A DNA stretch of 64,000 nt from Rhyacophila brunnea. Taxonomy: Eukaryota; Arthropoda; Insecta; Trichoptera; Rhyacophilidae. Location of the stretch: the NCBI GenBank assembly GCA_022495005.1, contig JAGYXB010001012.1:62001-126000 (forward strand). Reading direction: 5' to 3'. The notes beneath the pieces are model-generated. The model saw only the letters and a list, made by a program, of their open reading frames with translations. It did not search any database and was not told the origin of the DNA. Shown piece by piece: positions 20,852 to 31,654 of this stretch. The position numbers and the translations under genes were made by a program. Each line of letters begins with the position of its first letter. Position 1 is the first letter of the stretch.

Positions 20852-21190
20852 TTTAATAAACTATTTTTTTTATTCATCAAATAAGACACAAGATTTGAGA
20901 ATGTAACATTTTATATATTGAATATACATACTTTGAAAACATCTCATGCATATACACACTAGAAAACATTATAACGCAATTCGATTAACATTTCATGTAA
21001 CAACTGTTAGTTAAAATCGTCGTAATTTAGTAAGGTGCCTGTAGCTTAATTAGAAAAGTTCTGCGGAAGTACGTGGCAGCGCAACGCACAGTACCGAGAG
21101 AAGTGGAAGCAGCTTGAATAGGCCTTCATCCAGCAGTGGGTAAATTCAGGCTGATGATGATGATATGTATGAGATGTTTTCAAATTATGT
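20852..21190 (+). repeat. Composite family-B SINE: inverted tail, leader, LINE insertion
   Basis: A minus-oriented SINE tail and body (20852-20965) abuts a plus-oriented leader (about 20975-21040) and the beginning of the tRNA head (TGCCTGTAGCTTAATTAG). A LINE 3' piece occupies 21056-21165. Family-B body sequence (GAGATGTTTTCAAATTATG) then resumes at about 21170-21190. Confidence 0.7.
21056..21165 (+). pseudogene. LINE C-terminus with (TGA)n tail
   Basis: It encodes YREKWKQLE, a stop, then AFIQQWVNSG and a stop, followed by repeated TGATGATGAT. It is the same terminal segment as at 8340-8440. It is a very short 5'-truncated copy lying inside a family-B SINE. Confidence 0.75.
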
Positions 21191-21194
21191 ATAT

Positions 21195-21395
21195 TCAAGA
21201 TATGGTTGTTAGAGTTCGCTCAAGGTATTTTGTGCATGGCTCGAATTTAAGTAGGATGGCCGAAATTGAGATGGCTGGACTGCATTACAGGAGATTTAAG
21301 AATGCTCGGTCAAGGCAACTGGAGAGTGTCGACGCTGGATCGTCCAGGATGGAGGAAATTTTTGAAAGAGGCTAAGACCCGTCAAAGGTTGTAAT
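21195..21395 (+). pseudogene. Second LINE C-terminal fragment
   Basis: One frame reads STLDRPGWRKFLKEAKTRQR and a stop near 21383-21395, like the tail of some non-LTR RT proteins (basic, W-R-x-x-x-E-A-K). It belongs to a different family from the piece just upstream. The 79-codon frame starting at 21136 is a partial shadow of it. Confidence 0.45.
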
Positions 21396-21553
21396 GTCAT
21401 ACATAAATTATAAAGATTGGAAAAAATGAATTTAGCTCGGCAACGGATTTAAAAACGGACGATCTGTCCACGTGGCGGAGAACTATAGGATGCAAACCAC
21501 AATGTGCTCCAAAAGTGGAGAGGTGCACAAATCGGTTCAACCTGGTCGCGGCC

Positions 21554-21610
21554 GCAGTGGCGCGATTAGGGACGCGGGGGTCCGAGGCAAAGACTGAATT
21601 TGAGGCCCCC
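21554..21610. mobile_element. Solitary hAT-like terminus
   Basis: The sequence CAGTGGCGCGATTAGGGACG followed by a GGGGGTCCGAGGC block looks like a hAT end. No partner end was found up to 22300. Confidence 0.35.
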
Positions 21611-22317
21611 ATGACAAAAAAAAACAAAATCTGAAATTCCTACATAGTACCTAATACCTTAAAACATATTTTTTATTGAATATGATAGTGATGACTTGTG
21701 TACAAGTACGTATCTGTTTGGTTGGTTATGTTTGAGTTACATTGGATTTTGTTATGCCTTGGGTAATATTGTATAATGTAGGTATTCAATTTGTGATAGA
21801 TTTAAAAAAAATGGTATGCTCTAATAATTGTTTGACTGATTTCAACGGTTTCGAGGACCCCTTTTAAATCTTCTGATGAAAAGATTGCATCACCTGCTTC
21901 AAATAAAATCTCGTACAATATGCGTGAATTTGTATGCAAGCCGACCGTAAAAAATGCGGTCCGTGCACGGCGGTCCTAAGGTATGACTCGCGGATTACGA
22001 AAGTGGCGAAAAATTGCCGCGCTTTGAAATCTGGAGATAATAATTATTATTTTCAATTTGACACAATGGACATTGTATAAAATACTCGTAACTTTTAAGT
22101 AATGGATGAAAGACAGACACCTGTTGCTCGACTAAAGGTATTATGATTTATAACAATACAAATTTAGACCTTGGTTTTGACACCATTACAGGTATTTTCG
22201 TAACCTAATAGAGGTACTAGAGGTAAATGATAATATTTTTATTTAAAGGTCTAAGTCAGGAGTTCCTAAACTTGTCAGAATTAATACCGGTCTCATTTCA
22301 TCAGCTCAAACGATTAA
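21611..22317. other. No gene recognised
   Basis: AT-rich, with a short GC-richer patch at 21930-22030. All frames are broken. Confidence 0.4.
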
Positions 22318-22800
22318 ACGATTAAACGTCAGAGTGACAATTGGTACTTTAAAAATAAAAACAACGAGAAACCATTGTATAATTATTTAGTAATATAAGT
22401 TAATGCAGCGCTCGAAATGGAAAATTTTACGAACCGGAGCGCTCGATGATTTTACGAAAATATTAACATAGTTATCTAAATTTATGAGTATTTTATAAAA
22501 ATAAGTGTTAGGTTTTTTTGTTTTATGGCCGATCTAGCTCAGACGGTCAAATTATTTTCCTACGAGATTTTATTAATCGGAACGGCGCTCCGGTGCGTTC
22601 CGGTCCATTTCGAGCCCTGATTTAATGTGTATAGAAATAAACCAACGGCGTTCCAATAAGCGGTCCTTTTTCTTGAGTGTGTAATTTAACAAGATAATTA
22701 AGAGCTAGTCGAAGAATCTAGGTTATCACAAGTTTTGTTTTGTTACGCCAAAGAAGTATAACTTCTAACGCGCGTACATAAGTACACACACCTATTTTTT
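22318..22800 (-). mobile_element. Element E, copy without the tRNA module
   Basis: It shares ATTAAACGTCAGAGTGACA, ACCAACGGCGTTCCAATAAG, ACGCCAAAGAAGTATAACTT and the outer CGCGCGTACATAAGTACACA with the copy at 13902-14436. The tRNA-Ile-like half is absent, and a 214-bp element is inserted at 22406-22619. Confidence 0.75.
22406..22619. mobile_element. 214-bp hAT-like MITE inserted in element E
   Basis: The termini are CAGCGCTCGAAATGGA and, reverse-complemented, CAGGGCTCGAAATGGA (15 of 16). The flanks AGTTAATG (22398-22405) and ATTTAATG (22620-22627) match at 7 of 8. The sister copy of element E at about 14259-14286 has an uninterrupted site (AAGTTAATGTGTAT), so the insertion event is directly visible. 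Same family as 528-769. Confidence 0.9.
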
Positions 22801-23944
22801 TAATAAAATAATAGTCTTAAATTGCAAGCTTTATATTTTTCTCCCAGATGTCTCTGGTGGCATTTACCTTACAGGTGTATGGTCATAGTAATGATAACAT
22901 ATTTATTTTATTTATAGGAAGTCTATTTATACTTGACATCAGAAAGATTTGTTATGATAACATTAATAATACAATATACTGTTTCCGTTTTCATAAGTAT
23001 TAAACATGCACATTCTTGAGTGTAAATTACCGTGCATAAATTATAACCACTGGGGCATGACGTATTTTTTATTGGTTTTGGAAATGAGAATATATTATTA
23101 TATCTATCAGAATTGTTACATAAAAATAATGGTAATTGCAAAGAGATTGGACTAGGTACTGTTAATAAAGATAAGGATGTTAACTATTTAACTAATTAGT
23201 TAACTTAGATTTGATAGGGATTTAAGAACGTTTTTGTACGGTTGACTTAGTAACTGGGTATAGACATGTGAACAATAAATGAACCATGCTTGGGCTCACG
23301 CAGCGCCATCTTTAGGTTAATAAAGCCTGATTATATCTTTTTGCACACGCAACGGGTGGTCCACTGTTCAGCTGTCAAAATCAGATCCCAGATTGCCTGA
23401 CATATTGATTCGCCCTTTCTCGTTGCAAATTGAATTATAGAAAATTCTCAAATCAAATATAATATTAACTATCAGTGTTATTTATAAATAATGTACATTC
23501 CTGTTATTCATCAGCTGTCAAAGTCAGAGTCCTTCACACAAAAACCAGTGGTAATATCGATTTCAAAAAAAAAATGTAGCATTGATCTATGCATTACATT
23601 TGTAGAAGGTGTGTTGATGCTAGTCAATGCTAGCTAATGTTAATATAATTCTGAAACTAAGAATACTCCGACAAGTGAACACAACTGACGCGTCAGTAGG
23701 AGCACTCTATAGAATAATGACAGGCAATGACAGGTCATTGATAGATAACGGGAGGGGCCGAGAAGGTAGGACCACTCGTGAATGTTTCGGCTTTCTACTT
23801 GAGTCGGCAATGGCTCACGCCATTTAGAGGTGACGGCAGGATTCGGGGGCAACATACTATCACAAATAATATGTTTCAAAATACATACTATACCTACCTA
23901 CCTAGGTATGTATTATGTATTACTATGAGTTTGGCATCACAGTA
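22801..23944. other. No gene recognised
   Basis: AT-rich with a more mixed patch at 23260-23420 and 23620-23850. Overlapping short frames on both strands at 23627-23963 have no recognisable domain. Confidence 0.4.
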
Positions 23945-24994
23945 CAGTAGAACTTCGTTATAACGGACAAAATATTTGGTCAAATGAGAAAATTGTTAAA
24001 AAAAGATCTCGCTATTGTTATAGGTACATCACCGCTTGTAAACAATGTCCTGCGTTCTAATAACATTGATTGAATATTCGTCAGATAACAAGATTCAACT
24101 ATATTACATGCATTTTTGTAATTTTAGAGAGTTGGTTATAAAAAAATAGCAAACTTAAAAAGTGCAAACAAAATTTTTCTTAAGTATTATTACCGAAAGC
24201 TAACTCGTTGACATAGGACATTAACGTCACTACATAACGGATGATTTTTGATTTTGTCTGCCGCCCAGAACAGTCGTGCTCCGGTTGGGTCTACCTAATA
24301 GTAATCATGGACGTCACCTAACGGAGCACGAGGAAGCCGTCATGTCAAGAGTCTCTGATCGTTCCAATTGGATATTTTAAAACTATTAAATTGATCCACC
24401 ATTCTTGATTTATTTCTTTTCAAACTAAGCCGCTTGTATTTAAAGTTAGATATTTCAAATTTCAGTATCGAGCGGCCTAATATCCATTTAACGTATTTTA
24501 AATTCTTGTCTTTGCGATAATATAGTTTCTGTCAAGTATAAATCGCTCTTTTATTTGTTCCCATATTCCACACTGTTAAATATCTAAAATCTTTCACGGT
24601 CTTAAGATCATGTGGCGCCCATAAATTTATTATGTTATTCTTAACTATGGATTCCACGAGCCTTCAGCCGTGCGAATCCCTTCTTAATCATTCCAGTTCC
24701 ATTTTCCAGGATTCCAGTTATCAATTGCGAGATTTCTGAAGGAGTAGCGGAGTTTGGCTTTGAAAAGATCAGGTAACTTCACGACCCGGTTTCATGTCTC
24801 ATGCTCATGTTTGCTTATTTATTTTGTAATTGTGACATCAAAACTCACAATTACAAAATTTATACATATATAACATATATAATATCACCCGAAAACGAAT
24901 AAACAGAATTTTGTTTGTATTTTTATATAACGGACTTTCGGCTTTAACGGACACCTCCTCACCCATATTAGTCCGTTATATCGAGTTTCTACTG
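23945..24994. mobile_element. 1050-bp pogo/Tigger-like element with TA TSD
   Basis: The left end is CAGTAGAACTTCGTTATAAC and the reverse-complemented right end CAGTAGAAACTCGATATAAC, both followed by GGAC, and TA flanks each side. This TIR style is well known in the pogo/Tigger branch of Tc1/mariner. The interior keeps a subterminal CCGTTA repeat but no recognisable DDE transposase frame. It is a non-autonomous or fully decayed copy. Confidence 0.85.
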
Positions 24995-25384
24995 TATAGG
25001 TATACAAAATAACTGAAACGAATTCTCTCAAAGCCTCAAAAGAATGTCCAGTCTTAGCAGAAGAATAACACGGCAAAGGGCTCTAATGATAATTGTAATA
25101 GATTGACTGAGCTTGATAAATTATAGGTACATTTGGAAAGTGAAGTTTTCTCATAATTTTTCATAATCTCAAAGTCTGGGTGTTTGTCATCTATTATTAA
25201 ATATATTTAGGTTTACGTTGTAGAATGACGAGAACCATTGGGGTGATACGTGTTGATGATGAAAAGACCGATTGAAGATGTTCGAGTGAATCGAGGAGAG
25301 AGATTATTTTACCGAATGAAGAAATACAATAATACAAAATATGCTGATATATGCTCAGTCTAGGAAGTTATGATCGAATGTCGT

Positions 25385-25810
25385 TCAGTGAGATCGGCTC
25401 AGTAGGTTACCTTTGGGAAATATGCTGACCGACGCACTCTTGCAACTTCGGTGTGTTTTTCTAACCAGGCTTTGTTGTTGCCACACTTGCAGAATGTGCT
25501 GACTGTAGATGAGGTGATTTGTGCGATACTCGTGTGACTTGCTGATTATTGTGTCGCTGCAATAACGCTGACATGGTCTCGGGTTATTGACCATCATGTA
25601 CACTACTGTTTTACTACACATGACAACCAATTGGAAAATGCATAGATTATCGCCGAGATAAACATTCGTAATTGACTCTTCTAGAATCACCTGTTTCGCA
25701 TTACGGAGCTGTTGATTGTAAAGGTAATGGCACCTGGTAATTATGAATGGGTGAATGTTGACAATGTCATGTGTGATGTCGGTGAGTAGGCGAGTGTCGG
25801 AAGAAAACAT
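25385..25810 (-). CDS. Unassigned 141-codon open frame
   Basis: This uninterrupted frame on the minus strand has less AT-driven composition than other frames here. Six Cys and several His residues occur, and there is a stretch HEYRTNHLIYSQHILQVWQQ, but I recognise no domain, signal peptide or membrane segment. The start ATG (25808-25810) has no special context and no splice or promoter signal was confirmed. It may be a decayed exon, a transposon piece or chance. Confidence 0.25.
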   Translation of the reverse strand: MFSSDTRLLTDITHDIVNIHPFIITRCHYLYNQQLRNAKQVILEESITNVYLGDNLCIFQLVVMCSKTVVYMMVNNPRPCQRYCSDTIISKSHEYRTNHLIYSQHILQVWQQQSLVRKTHRSCKSASVSIFPKGNLLSRSH

Positions 25811-26036
25811 AATCGTTTAGCTCTACGGTTTAGGGTAACTACGCAATATTATATTGTCTTTTCGCTGACACACATTTACACACGTTTTCAAAACATTAAC
25901 CTTCTACTGGTACATGGATCAAAACGTCGGAAAATAGGAAGGCGATGAGCTATGAGTTACCGTTGGTCCATTTGATCAATTGGTGCGATTATGACTACAG
26001 AGAATTATGAATAAATTGGGCTATTAATTACATATT

Positions 26037-26162
26037 AGTATTCGGCGTATGCGTATTCTTGACACGTGTTAAGTTTATCCCGAATTCTTCCTTACTCGAG
26101 ATCGGTTACCTGCTACTCCTTACCCGTTAGGTATTTCAGTTCCCATTATTTCTGAGTTCACT
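26037..26162 (+). repeat. Dispersed repeat F, partial copy
   Basis: Only the 3' half of the family is present, from TTCGGCGTATGCGTATTC to TTCAGTTCCCATTATTTCTG. It abuts a partial family-A SINE. Confidence 0.7.
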
Positions 26163-26164
26163 GG

Positions 26165-26312
26165 TTGAAGGTATCGAGTTCGAACCCCAGGTCTGGCACA
26201 ATTCACATGTTGTTTGTTATCGTGTGTTTTGACTTAATGGACTGAGTAAGTGGCTAACATCCATTTCTCGTTAAAACAGAAATCTGTTAACACAACCTCT
26301 GCCTATGAAGGT
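26165..26312 (+). repeat. Partial tRNA-derived SINE, family A (plus)
   Basis: It starts near the B box (GAGTTCGAACCCC) and keeps the body landmarks GTCTGGCA, ACATCCATTTCTCGTTAAAA and TCTGTTAACACAACC. The A-box half is missing. This is one of the most diverged copies in the window. Confidence 0.75.
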
Positions 26313-26357
26313 TCTTATGAACCTCTTTGGATCGAAGATGGTGATATAGATGTAAAG

Positions 26358-26716
26358 CAGGGGTAGTCAACCTTTTTATACAAACCGCCCACTTTTGTAT
26401 CTCTGTAAGTAGTAAAATTTTTTAACCGCCAATCGGTTCCACAGCAATGGTGATTTATAAAGAAGGGAAGTAACTTTACTTTATAAAATGTATAAAACAG
26501 AGTTACAGCAAGTTGAAGCATATAATAATAATTACTTCCCAAATAGTTTATGACTTTCGCTAAGTTTGGTAGAATAAATCTTTATAAAACAACATACTGT
26601 AAAGTTTAATCTATATTTTTATTTATACTTTGCACACATATAAGTATGAAGTCTGATGAAATTATTAAAACCCTTAACGCCGACCATGACAGCTGGGACC
26701 AGATTGACTACCCCTG
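26358..26716. mobile_element. 359-bp hAT-like element
   Basis: The left end is CAGGGGTAGTCAACCTTTTT and the reverse-complemented right end CAGGGGTAGTCAATCTGGTC, identical for 13 bases. The flanks ATGTAAAG and TGTGAAGT share TGTRAAG shifted by one base, so the TSD is not clean. No coding frame is present. Confidence 0.75.
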
Positions 26717-26779
26717 TGTGAAGTAAGGTAACAACGGATTCTCTTGATTCATTGTCTAAATTTGAGCGATTTACCTCAC

Positions 26780-27190
26780 CATGGCCCCCACATCCTGAAG
26801 CGGGCCCCCAGGCTAGGATCTTTGGCGGGCCCCACTACCTATCGCTAAAGATAAAGGCAGTGTGACGTTCTACAGTAGCGTTTTCCAAATGATGTACGCG
26901 ATAAAATTAATATATATATTTAGTGTTTTTTTTTGTATATTTTAATACATTCATTTGAATTATGGAGTTGTCGAGTATTGATACACAATTCAAAATTGTG
27001 TTGTACAAAACCATATAATTTTAAATAAAAATATTATTGAAGGAAAGTGGACTTTTTTTTACTATTAAAGCAAATTATTTGTGATGTGTGTTTATCTCGT
27101 ATCTGGTCGACTCGCTTCACCGGGCCCCTCCTGAGCCCGGGCTCCCAGGCTAGAGCCCTGTCAGCCCCTCCCCCCCTTATGGGGGCCGTG
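26780..27190. mobile_element. 411-bp TIR element, family CATGGCCCC, copy a
   Basis: The ends CATGGCCCCCACATCCTGAA and, reverse-complemented, CACGGCCCCCATAAGGGGGG are inverted repeats. The flanks TACCTCAC and GACCTTAC match at 6 of 8. A G/C-rich subterminal block (GGGCTCCCAGGCTAGAGCCC) is shared with 41443-42084, 35829-36217, 53396-53520 and 58913-59090. The reading frame at 27047-27319 is an artefact of this element. Confidence 0.8.
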
Positions 27191-27199
27191 GACCTTACC

Positions 27200-27770
27200 C
27201 AGCAATTTTCTGCAGTCTGCCACTCCTCCAGTCTTAAACCAGTAACACAAACTGGTCTAAACGTAAACTTTGTTAATCTGAACTATTTTCCCAAACAAGC
27301 TGTGATATTAATCGGTTAAGTATCATTAAAAAATTTTCATCAAATCTAATAAAAAAAAATAAACATTTGCCTCGGTAAATTGTCAAAAATAACACAGGCA
27401 ATCAATACGCAGGTGTATAAAAACCAGATATTAATAAAAAAAAAAACAAAAAATAAACCTTTTTGGAAATCAGCCAACGAAACAATCATTCGCTGGCTTG
27501 AAATCGAATGCACATTGCTATGATGAAAAAAGAATGATCGAGTAATCTGAATAGATTACAAACGACCGTGGAATTCCGTTCTGATAATGAGAAAACGGTA
27601 AAATAAAAATGGTGACGTGAATTGCGTGTAGTTTAGTTTTCGCTGACACTTTCTTTCTTGAGAATTTAACTAGGCTGGTTTTAGTTTCAAGTTACTATGT
27701 CATGTATTTATGACTCAGGCAATTGCAAGGTTTAATATTAATAATTTGAACTTTATTAAGGTTACTTAGG
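27200..27770. other. No gene recognised
   Basis: AT-rich with A-runs at 27348-27360 and 27430-27455. All frames are broken. Confidence 0.4.
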
Positions 27771-27783
27771 GTATAGTCAAGTA

Positions 27784-28034
27784 GTCTTCTTTCTTTTTCT
27801 TTCGACCATGTCCGATCCTAATAGGATCATATGGGCCTCCACAGAGTAGATGTTTGTATTAACAGATTTTGTTTTTTACGAGAAATGGATGTCAGCTACT
27901 TGCTCAACCTATTAGGTCCATACCCTGACAGACACAAATTGAAAAACAATATGTGTACTTGCCAGACCCAGGATTCGAACCTGGGACCCACGGCGTTATA
28001 GTTCAACGTTTAAGCCGCGCGGCCACCGTGGGTG
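27784..28034 (-). repeat. tRNA-derived SINE, family A (minus), 10-bp TSD
   Basis: Full-length, with head CCCACGGTGGCCGCGCGG on the minus strand and B box GGTTCGAATCC. TAGTCAAGTA lies on both sides (27774-27783 and 28035-28044), marking a target-primed insertion. The 3' end is a purine-rich GAAAGAAAAAGAAAGAAG tail. Confidence 0.95.
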
Positions 28035-28149
28035 TAGTCAAGTATAGTCGAAGATTTATATTTATACAGTTTACGCCGCGTAAAGTTAACAATTGTTATT
28101 TTATAAATTATTAATGATATTTTGGAAAATTAAAATCAAGGGACTCGGC

Positions 28150-28560
28150 TCGGTAAAGGATTAGGGTTACACGTAAATTGTAGGTAAAATATTTCACTGT
28201 GGCACAGTTTGGAGATCGTATACTATACGATCTCCATTTTTATTAGATTCAATATGACCATTAATTCAATTTTCATAGCTGATTTTGGCAAATTTCATGA
28301 ATTCAATAATGAAAGCCTAACCTAACGTAACAAATAATCAAGTATATCGGCTATTTTCAAAATGTGTTAGCTGCTGGCTTCCTGTAAAGTGTAAACTGAT
28401 AAGAACCGTGTTTTATGTAGACATTAATTTTATGTCAGTACCTACTATACGACCCAAAGAGGTTACAACGGCCATACATTTCCGATACAACATTTCACGG
28501 TGAAGTGTGATACGGTGAACTGCATACGTACAAGTTTCCGGACACAAGTGATTAAGTCCG
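28150..28560 (+). repeat. Dispersed repeat L, copy 1
   Basis: It matches 55300-55790 in inverse orientation. Landmarks are GGCACAGTTTGGAG, the palindrome AGATCGTATACTATACGATC, AGCCTAACCTAAC, TAGCTGCTGGCTTCCTG and CGGTGAACTGCATACGTAC. The short CCTAACCTAAC is expanded to GGTTAGGTTAGGTT in the sister copy. Confidence 0.75.
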
Positions 28561-28796
28561 AGTAGTCTAATTCCTTATTCCCGGCGCATCTCGTTAACTG
28601 AGCCATGATTTCTCGGAAAATGGGACCAAGTAAAATATTTCATACATACCTCATAGATAATTTTGATCAGCCTTGTAGCCAACTCCTTGTTTAAGATTGC
28701 CAGAAGTCAATTTCGTCCTTTTCCGTGAAGATATAAATAAATAACTAATATATTATTTATTACGATTTTTCCTTTGGTTATTTATTTATCACAGAT

Positions 28797-28880
28797 GTTT
28801 TAAAAATTTGTATGTTCAATAAAAAGTGTTACATTCTTAAATCTTGTGAATTATTCGTTGAATAAAAAATATTTATTAAC
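28797..28880 (+). repeat. SINE 3' tail fragment (family C, plus)
   Basis: It contains GTATGTTCAATAAAAAGTGT, then AAATCTTGTGAATTATTCGT and TGAATAAAA. It is a tail only. Confidence 0.65.
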
Positions 28881-29041
28881 TATTTCCAACATTTCAGAAA
28901 AAATTAAAATTGAATCAAATACTTAGTAAATTGTAGTCAAAAGTATTTAGGTATCGTCAAAAAATTATTTCCATGAATGCATTAATGGTTCTTTGATTGA
29001 CCTTATAAACATATTTAAGCCATGTTTGCTACCTGCATTAT

Positions 29042-29697
29042 TAAATAATTTTAAGGTTTTTATCACAAAACAGATTAATAAATAGAATTCAGATAAGCTA
29101 TACACCAATACACCACATTTTGAAGTAGGGTTTTGAATATGTGAGTATCCTACGAAAATGAAAACGTGCACTAGTGTGTATTGCAACTTTCAAATACACT
29201 AATATTGAATGAGCGTCAGTGCATAAACCGAGAGCAGTAAGTTGTAAGAACGAAATACAAGCGTATTCTTAACACGTGCTTAGGTAAGTTTATCACATAT
29301 TCTTCCACATTCGAGATCGGTTGCCTGTTACTCCACATCCGTTAGTAACTTCAATTCCCATCAATTCTGTGTTTCCTGGTTTTAATACTATTTATTGTAA
29401 AAATCTTAACACAATCCATAGACTAATATAACCACATAACAGATTAATAAATATAATTCCGATAGGCTATATTTCAATACACTAGATTTTGACACAGGGT
29501 TTTAAATATGTGAGTGTCCTACGAAAATGATGGACGTGTAATAGTGAGTGTTGCAACATTCAAATACCACAATATTGAATGAGCGTTAATGCATAAACCG
29601 AGAGTAGTTGTCAGTATTCGACGTATGACATATTTTTAACACTCGTTTAAGTTTATCCCGTATTCTTCCACACTCGAGATCGGTTGCCAAGGCCATG
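29042..29697 (+). repeat. Dispersed repeat F, two direct copies
   Basis: Two diverged copies follow each other in the same orientation (29042-29368 and 29424-29697). Each carries GAGTATCCTACGAAAATGA or GAGTGTCCTACGAAAATGA and GCATAAACCGAGAG. The second runs directly into repeat G. A local duplication or tandem insertion would explain the arrangement. Confidence 0.75.
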
Positions 29698-30064
29698 CAT
29701 TAGTTGAGGCACGGTCTAAAAAGATCGTTGCTAGGCGATGTGCGGATTGCGGGTCGCGGGTGCAGATGACGCCTGTCAAAACGAAATATTATTTCTCATA
29801 TAAATCCAACATACGTCCATTTTATGTTCTGTTTATTATTCTATTAGTAACAATAATAATATATTCATTGACATGTTTTCTTTTTAAAGTAAATGGGTAA
29901 CGTTTTTAGTCATCTTTACACGATTTTAGAATTAATTGACTCGTCGCCATCACGCAGCAAAGTGACGTGTTTCTGGCTCGACATTTTCTCAATGACAATG
30001 AGTCCAAAATTTCGTCGCGCCTACAGTTGAAAATTATTTGGCGTTTCACTGATGCGTCACCTTA
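29688..30064 (+). repeat. Dispersed repeat G, copy 2 (plus)
   Basis: It runs from AGGCACGGTCTAAAAAGATC to GGCGTTTCACTGATG. It includes GCGATGTGCGGATTGCGGG, which is GC-richer than the flanks. Confidence 0.8.
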
Positions 30065-30339
30065 AGAATTTCATTATTTTCGAGTTCTCTGAATCTAACA
30101 ATCCTTCCGATTGGATGTGAGTGTTGCGTGTATCAGCGAACCACAGTTAGAAACACACTGTCAACTGTCATATTAATACAAAGTAATTGATTAATAATTA
30201 TTATTACAAGCTATGTAACGCAATACTTTTTATTTTTACCTACTCAGTATTTATATATGTGAACCAAACCGATTATAAATTGTCACACATTAATAACTTA
30301 CTGGGTACCAGTAAGGTTACATAATATAGACACATTCTG

Positions 30340-30737
30340 CAGTGTTGCCAACCGTGTGTTGAAAATCGTACTATAATTTTATATAAAAGTACTATAATTC
30401 TGCATTTGCCATTTCGCAATCGAGTGGTCTTCGAAAATTTGGAAATCTGCGGCCCGCGGCGAAATATTTTTCCCAAAAAAAACAAGCCGACCACGAAAAA
30501 TCGGGAACCTGCGGCCCGCGACGAAATATTTTTCCTAAAAAAAACGAGCCGACCGTGAAAATTTGGGAACCTGCGGCCCGCGGCGAAATATTTTTCCTAA
30601 TAAAAACGAGCTGACTATGAAAAATTGGGAAAATTTTCATTTTCAACAGATGACAACGCGTACTATATTTTATCTCCAAATACTATAATTTTGGAGGCTC
30701 TGTACTATAATTCCACTTTTAAAATATGGCAACACTG
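30340..30737. mobile_element. 398-bp hAT-like element with internal minisatellite, perfect TSD
   Basis: The ends are CAGTGTTGCCAACCGTG and, reverse-complemented, CAGTGTTGCCATATTTT. ACATTCTG is duplicated exactly (30332-30339 and 30738-30745). Subterminal GTACTATAATT words repeat near both ends. The centre is a 62-bp tandem repeat. Two overlapping minus-strand frames (30273-30679) translate the tandem repeat and are not genes. Confidence 0.92.
30437..30635. repeat. 62-bp minisatellite, about 3.2 units
   Basis: CTGCGGCCCGCG begins at 30447, 30509 and 30571, exactly 62 bases apart, each followed by ACGAAATATTTTTCC or GCGAAATATTTTTCC. The fourth unit is incomplete. It is strongly GC-richer than its surroundings and contained within the hAT element. 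Confidence 0.92.
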
Positions 30738-31055
30738 ACATTCTGACATGAATGTCTTATGCGTATTTGAATCAAGTGAACTGAATTACTGAGAAATATT
30801 ATATTATTTGATGTTTTTTTAATACTCCACTTTTGAAATATCAAGCTAGGTACCTATTTACGTTATACTTACGTACTTTTGAATATATTCGACCAACTCT
30901 GATAATCTTCTACAATGAGAAAGATATTAAAAGTGGAAAAATATTTCGGAAATATTTTACCAAATGAGAAATGTTATTTACTCAAATTCATAATATGGGT
31001 CCATTATCTGGAGTCCTTGTGAGGTTTCCTATAAGCTTGTTTTAGAGCAGTGATG

Positions 31056-31110
31056 GCGAACTTATGGCAGGCGAGATGATTTTGCATGGCACGTGAATGT
31101 TTTAATAATA
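31056..31110. mobile_element. Solitary hAT-like terminus
   Basis: CAGTGATGGCGAACTTATGG followed by CAGGCGAGATG looks like a hAT end. No matching inverted end was found before the next element at 31274. Confidence 0.4.
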
Positions 31111-31273
31111 ATTTTAAAAGTTTTCAAATAAATATGTTAAGTAGTTAAATAATATTAAAAAATCATGACCACATAGCCATGCGTATTTTCTTCGGTTTTT
31201 AATAATATTTTTGCCAATAATATTCACCAATAGATGCGCAAACGGAAACGACGAAAATTTGATATCTTAATAC

Positions 31274-31645
31274 CAGTGACGTCCCTAGACAAAATGCCGC
31301 CGCTGGGCAGCGCCATAATGCCGCCCAATTTTTTATACAATATTTTTTTTATCATCCGTGCTCGTGTCCTTTCTGGTCACCAAAGACGTCGAAGGGCAAC
31401 GGAAGTAAACTAGACATCGCCAACCCGACAAAAAATACAGTCCTGTTAAACTTTTTGTGTTAATTAATAAATTTTGTTTCCAACCAGTGAGTTTAATTTT
31501 TAGAGGAAAGATATTTTCGTTTTTAAGTACTCGGCTTAGGTAGCTATTTCTATATATACCAAACGATTCTCCTCGATTTGCCACCCTTCGGTAACTGCCG
31601 CCCCCAAGCGACGCTCAATCTGCCTACCCCCACGGGCCGTCACTG
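31274..31645. mobile_element. 372-bp hAT-like element, near-perfect TSD
   Basis: The ends are CAGTGACGTCCCTAGAC and, reverse-complemented, CAGTGACGGCCCGTGGG. The flanks CTTAATAC (31266-31273) and CTTATTAC (31646-31653) match at 7 of 8. It has subterminal GCCGCC-rich blocks. A fragment of the same family is at 50014-50069. The minus-strand frame 31333-31584 lies in it and is not a gene. Confidence 0.88.
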
Positions 31646-31654
31646 CTTATTACT

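Noticed and set aside
29042..29697. CRISPR-like array or satellite
   Set aside because: Only two diverged long units of about 300 bp with no spacer pattern. It is a eukaryotic dispersed repeat.
30273..30679. Two overlapping frames with repeated FFLGKIFRRGPQ-like units
   Set aside because: They are translations of the 62-bp minisatellite inside a hAT element.
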